In this document: piece after piece, positions 59,598 to 64,000 of the stretch | Numbering within the stretch: the stretch's first letter is position 1 | Layout of the letters: the number at the start of each line of letters is the position of its first letter | Assembly: GCA_025738555.1 (NCBI GenBank) | Contig: JAOVFP010000019.1 | Coordinates: 1,798,001 to 1,862,000 of the forward strand | DNA: 64,000 nucleotides | Source of the DNA: Cyathus striatus | Taxonomy: Eukaryota > Basidiomycota > Agaricomycetes > Agaricales > Nidulariaceae | Direction of reading: 5' to 3' | The notes under the pieces: generated by a model | Told to the model about the DNA's origin: nothing | Databases searched by the model: none | What the model saw: only the letters and a program-made list of their open reading frames with translations | Translations under genes and position numbers: made by a program

Positions 59598-61190
59598 CTA
59601 CGGTATAAAATATACTGGAATAAACATGCTTACAGCTTTTGGATCCATTGAACACCATGTCATAATCACTGTTAGCACTAAAAACAGTGGATCTATCAAT
59701 AATGTATATGAAATATATTTATGCACTTCCCTACCGAATATAATGGAGAAATACAGTGTTCCATCGCGAATAATCAATGCAAAAATAGGGAACGTATTTT
59801 GACCACTTCGTAGAAAGCTCTTCAATCCATCATAGGCGAGAGAAATATTCTTTTTAAGTTTAAAAATTGTGAGGAAAAATAATAAAGCTGTTTCGAAGTC
59901 ATTATTAAGGTTCGGTATATATAAGAAATAATAAAACACAGTACTGTGCACAGCAAGATTGAATCCGAAACATATAGTTTGTAGCAAGTCCAAATTTTTG
60001 TTTTTTGGAGACTTCTTCACTATGCATAGTATCTCGGATCCGTCTGTAATTAAAGTATTCTTGGACTCGCCAATGGAAACGAGTAGATTAACAGTGACCA
60101 GTAGCTGATGGTAGTGGTTAGGTTTTGTATTCAATATATTAAGCATAAAAGGCTAACTGAGAATTGCGCTAGAACATTTACATATACAGCTATGTTTCAG
60201 TTGACAGAACAATATTAAAACTCACCCAATATAGCTGTTGCTAGAAGCAAAATTACTTTTTTTGTTAATAAAAAATTTACTTTAATTTGCAAGACAACTT
60301 ACTTCGCCTGCTGTTTCCATAACAAGCACAAACTCGGAGTGCAAATATGAGGTCTGTTGCAGTTCCGAAAATGGTCACTCCGCTACGAATGTACAACGGT
60401 CGATAAATCACCCATAAATATGGACGAAAATGCTTACATTTCATGAAACCAGAAAGCTGTGCGACAACTGTGTACATAAGTCAAACTTAAATATGTATGA
60501 TGAACGAAATGTTGTTACAACTGATGCCAAGATATTAAGTTACAAAGTCACTAGAACTAACATCAACAATTACTCACGGAAACTGATACATTTCCGATAC
60601 CATTGCTTGACGACGCTAGAAAGGTTACAAGTCAGCCAATCAGCCGGGGAATACTTATTCAAGAAGGGGAGATAAGGTTAGTTACATAATGCCATGTCTA
60701 TCCTGTGTAATCCATCGTGAGTGATTTCTTTACTTGACGAAATTGAATCCTACAGGAGATATATTGGACAGTAATAACGTGCAATGATATAAAGAATCTT
60801 GGTGCTTGACCATTTCATACCCCTATTGGAAATGACCAGTACACCATGAAATATACAGCAAAAAGACATGTGTCAGCTCACCACCAGATGTATTTCACCT
60901 ACGGAATCACAGCAAATCGATTTGTGTTCGAAAATAAGTGAATAATGAATATGATACTAACCTCATCCGAAAAGCTGTAAATAATGTCATACACAAGGGA
61001 AGTTATAGCGGCGACTGTTTTGTAAAAGTGAGAATGTGGGATGTGAAGTAAAGGGACATACTAGATACTAAATCTACTTTTGAATTTAGATCCATAATAT
61101 AAACTATTTCATCAGCAAGTACACCTATATTTCGCATGGTGGAATGCTCGGCAATTTCTGGAGGGGTAGAGGGAGATTTAGTTATTCAAA
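59598..61190 (-). CDS. DUF6533-type multi-pass membrane protein
   Basis: The exon at 60,146-59,598 reads LLQTICFGFNLAVHSTVFYY, then ALLFFLTIFKLKKNISLAYD, then IFALIIRDGTLYFSIIF, which carries the conserved RDGxLYF segment of this fungal family. The exon at 60,477-60,290 reads SGVTIFGTATDLIFALRVCACYGNSR, the LRVxAxYGxS loop, ending at a GTAAGT donor. A first exon near 61,150 may hold VLADEIVYIMD, the counterpart of the family's conserved (L)xDEVxxIW. Several hydrophobic segments suggest up to seven membrane helices. Exon borders are approximate, and whether the gene is whole is not certain. Function of the family is unknown. Confidence 0.55.
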
Positions 61191-61199
61191 GCCAGTGAT

Positions 61200-62130
61200 A
61201 TCCACTATTTATACCGCTTAATCGGTAACGCAGTGATCGGGGTTGGATGTGCGGGCATTGCAACATTGCCTATAAATACGCATCCTTCCCGCAATACCAG
61301 TATCGCAGTGCCATATTTCCATCACATGTGGGGTATATCAGTTTTGTATGCTCCTAAGAAGCAGTCCAATGTATAGTAGATGAGATTGATCATCATAACG
61401 ATGTACAGAGACAAGAATAACTCGACATTTAACTATGTCTGCCTAATTTCTCATGCAAGACGGTCAAGAATGTACCATGATATTTTGCGTGTGTTTTATT
61501 AGCACTGGTATTGCCTGTTCGAGAAAGTTAGTAATATTGCTAAGGAACGAGTATGCATATTTATGAATCACGACACCTGTCAGCACCATCTTAAATACTA
61601 AAAGATCTTCCACTAATAGCTGAAATCAAAGATGTTTAAACGGTATAGTCTGTGGAGTCTTATGATATTCAATAAAAGCCTTTTATGATATTTGGAACCT
61701 GTTGATCATAGATGCGATAGGAGATTGGAATAAAGAACTGTTAACACGCAAACTCATGTCCATATTTCATCATCGGAAGTACTTGAGTGTATGATCAGAC
61801 TTAAGCAATGAGAGTTCAGAAGCATCGAAATATTGATGTGGACACAGGTACTAAATCAGCGCTCACTGTCAACCGGTAAATCAACCAGCTCCGTTCAATG
61901 ACGTCATTGCTTACGGGCCTAGGAAAACGGAAGGGCGGACTCTTCTCAGTTTTGTCCACTGGCTCGGAATCGAATGGAAATCGAAACTCATTGACACTAG
62001 CATTTCCCAAAAAAGATACTCAGAAACATATATCACAAACTAGAATAAACATCTAATCAGAAGGCAGTACATAGCGCTATGCTTACACCTACCAAGACTA
62101 CCAGGATCGAACTAAGTATACCCTAGTATC
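61200..62130. other. intergenic region
   Basis: No gene or repeat recognised; the short minus-strand frame at 62,010-61,816 has no motif. Confidence 0.4.
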
Positions 62131-62134
62131 ATCA

Positions 62135-63640
62135 TCAAGAACCCCCCCGCTCCCTACTCCAAGTCTCCTCAAACAACCGCTCAAGCCTCACATCATCCCT
62201 ACCAATACACCTATACTCCCTCCCCTCCTCTCCCGTAAACGCCAAAAACACACGCTCCACCTCCGTTCGAATCCCACGCAGCTTCTTCATAGTGACCTCC
62301 AACTGCCTCTCCTCCCTCTCCTCCAACATGGCGCCCCCCGCCCGTCTCTTCACATACTCCTACACATCCAAAAGATAAAGCACAAAAGCACTCCACATAC
62401 GCGCCAAATGAACAACATAAAAACACTCGCTCGCCTCCAGTCCCCCCGTCCCAATATCAACCCCGACATCCCCTGCCACACAAAAAACAAGAGACGCAAG
62501 CCCCCGTATCCGCATAATCATACTCCGTCACCAGAAATATGCCTTAAAGTCTCAGTATCATTGTACAGCTCCTCCACCTGCTCCAGGAGATCTTCACGGA
62601 ACATATCGTCTTGAAAATCGTGTAAAGGGGAAGTAGAGGGTGGCTTGATATTGTACGCTTTTAACACTTCCGCTCTTTGGGTTGTGGTTGTTTCAAGTTT
62701 CGCGTACGTGCGTATGATTTCGTCTTCTTTTGCGATGGGACGTATAGCGCGGAGGTAGTAGCTAAATGAGGGTGGGTGGAAAGTGAGATGAGCGTTTGGT
62801 GTACAACTGTTCGCTTTATTGTCAGACCGTTATATGTCGCATAATTGAGAAAAGAAAACATACCTATGATTAACCCTTGAAATTATCGCACAAACCGCAC
62901 GGAAACTAACCTCCCTCTTCCCTTCCTCTTCTCCTCCCACTTCCTCTTCCAGATCATACCGCATCAAAAGCTGATTCGTCCTCAACACACCATTCACCTC
63001 TCCTTACCAATCCCCCTCGAACGAATTATCCAACTACATAAGCTTCTCCCTCATCTCCCCACTCATTATCCCAAGCAGAACATCGAGAGCACGTTCAAAA
63101 AGCGTCGTCTCGCGACTACTACGGTACACTTCACACGCGTAGTACGAGAAGAAACTGTCGTCCGCAGGAAGCGGAGAAAAGTCAGGGAAATAAGGAGACA
63201 GCGGCGACGAGAATGCCACAATTAGATAGAACGAGGCGAGGTATGGATTCCATATGGGTATGAATCCCAGAGTAACGAGGAGAGGTCGTTCGGCGAGTAT
63301 CAATTCGTGCACTTCGATCGTGCGGCTTGCGAACATGCCTTCTCCTTTTCCTGTATCTCCTGTATCAGCGATGTGATACATATCTTTGCTCGCTTGAGGA
63401 AGTGGGGAGGGGAAGTTGGGATAGTTGAAGATAGTGGATTTGTGGTCGTCTTGGATGAGGCATTTGGTACCGTGTGGATCAGGTGTGGGGATTAAGGTGT
63501 AGATGAGACTCTGAGCTTGAAGACAATACTATGATAGACTCACGTAGACTTGCGTTATAGAATAAAAGACTCGTTTCCCCCAGTTATCGCTGAGAAACTA
63601 GACCACAGCATGTTTATTTATCCCCAAGGAGCAGGCTATA
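62135..63640 (-). pseudogene. SET-domain protein, copy 2, inactivated
   Basis: Direct-orientation duplicate of 49.4-50.9 kb. The SET region (63,381-62,880) reads GMFASRTIEVHELILAERPL, but codons that are Leu and Tyr in copy 1 are TAG and TAA (near 63,036 and 63,004). A deletion of about 300 bp removes exon 2 and its surroundings near 63,520. Unlike copy 1, it continues through LASLVFCVAGDVGVDIG and an additional C-terminal region with REERQLEVTMKKLRGIRTEV and RDDVRLERLFEETWSRERG (62,353-62,135), after one more TAG near 62,360. The extension is probably ancestral, so copy 1 lost it. Confidence 0.75.
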
Positions 63641-63900
63641 ACGAAAGAGTGGTCGATGAGCAGGGGAGAAATTTGATAGACGCCAGTCCAGCTTTAAGCA
63701 TTGCCGATTCTCAGCCAGACGAGTCCCAGTCTTCGATGAGGGTTGGTAACAAGGTCATATCACGCCAAGAAGCCTCTCATTACTTATATAAGCTTGAAAC
63801 GGGGTCGGTTCGAAACGAAGTTGAGGCTCGCAGTTTGAGTTGGGAGTCGAAACTCAATCGAAACTCAATCGAAACTGATTCGAATTTACCAACCTGAGAA
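63641..63900. repeat. end of the SET-gene duplication and flank
   Basis: CCCAAGGAGCAGGCT and CCCAGTCTTCGA...GGTAACAAGGTC match 50,907-51,065 upstream of copy 1; similarity fades near 63,780. The open plus-strand frame across 63,550-63,897 lies antisense to the old exon 1 and is not supported as a gene. Confidence 0.6.
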
Positions 63901-64000
63901 CCAGGAGTTGGACTGATTCAAATTTCATAACGTTTACGGACACTCGTTACAGTCTGAGAGTGGTCATTCGGAGTACCGGTCGATAAACTTGGGACGTACT

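Noticed and set aside
62270..62290. gttcgaatccc, resembling a tRNA T-loop
   Set aside because: No cloverleaf could be formed around it, and it sits in the C-terminal coding region of SET copy 2.

Overview
This window looks like nuclear DNA of a basidiomycete fungus, probably a mushroom-forming Agaricomycete. Protein-coding genes are split by many short GT-AG introns of about 50-65 bp. The recognisable families (F-box/LRR protein, DUF6533-type membrane proteins, a MYND-less SET protein, a Ser/Thr-rich single-pass membrane protein with a lectin-like ectodomain, SDR oxidoreductase, fungal-specific kinase remnant) are typical of that group, as are the transposon families. No rRNA or tRNA gene and no CRISPR array was seen. 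Calls rest on reading motifs and splice signals by eye; no database search was run.

Layout. Positions 1-31,000 are a transposon graveyard. It holds a small fragment resembling a Helitron 5' exon, a decayed DDE transposase (1,445-1,906), a 3.2-kb terminal-inverted-repeat element packed with minisatellite and homopurine tracts (2,952-6,125), and an IS630/Tc1-mariner-like transposase split by a Ty3/Gypsy retroelement (6,672-14,335). These are followed by a broken basidiomycete repeat gene with a solo LTR in it (14,407-16,770) and then a large minus-strand block. That block contains an almost complete Helitron RepHel gene (23,142-30,070) with two or three accessory genes downstream (17,280-21,966). 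Nearly all premature stops here are TGA codons at positions where the family has CGA (Arg), the signature of C-to-T change at CpG.

From 31,000 to 53,400 the DNA is richer in CpG and carries host-type genes: a broken membrane-protein gene, a small TIR element, an intact five-exon SDR gene (36,178-37,320), and a kinase relic. Further along lies a cluster of three paralogous small genes of unknown function (41.3, 42.4 and 44.4 kb) that share a terminal mini-exon. It also holds an F-box gene (45,476-46,909), a membrane glycoprotein gene (47,593-49,221), a SET-domain gene (49,387-50,893), a short F-box gene and a DUF6533 relic.

Positions 53,400-59,140 are again mobile DNA: a possible Copia-type solo LTR, then a 3.3-kb TIR element with a candidate TSD, containing a large internal palindrome and a clean solo LTR with a 5-bp duplication. 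The right end has a DUF6533 membrane-protein gene (59.6-61.2 kb) and a second, inactivated copy of the SET gene (62.1-63.8 kb). The two SET copies carry complementary damage.

The most unusual items are the Helitron with its accessory genes, one of which is an otherwise intact five-exon gene that may encode an OB-fold-like protein, and the three-gene small-protein family.
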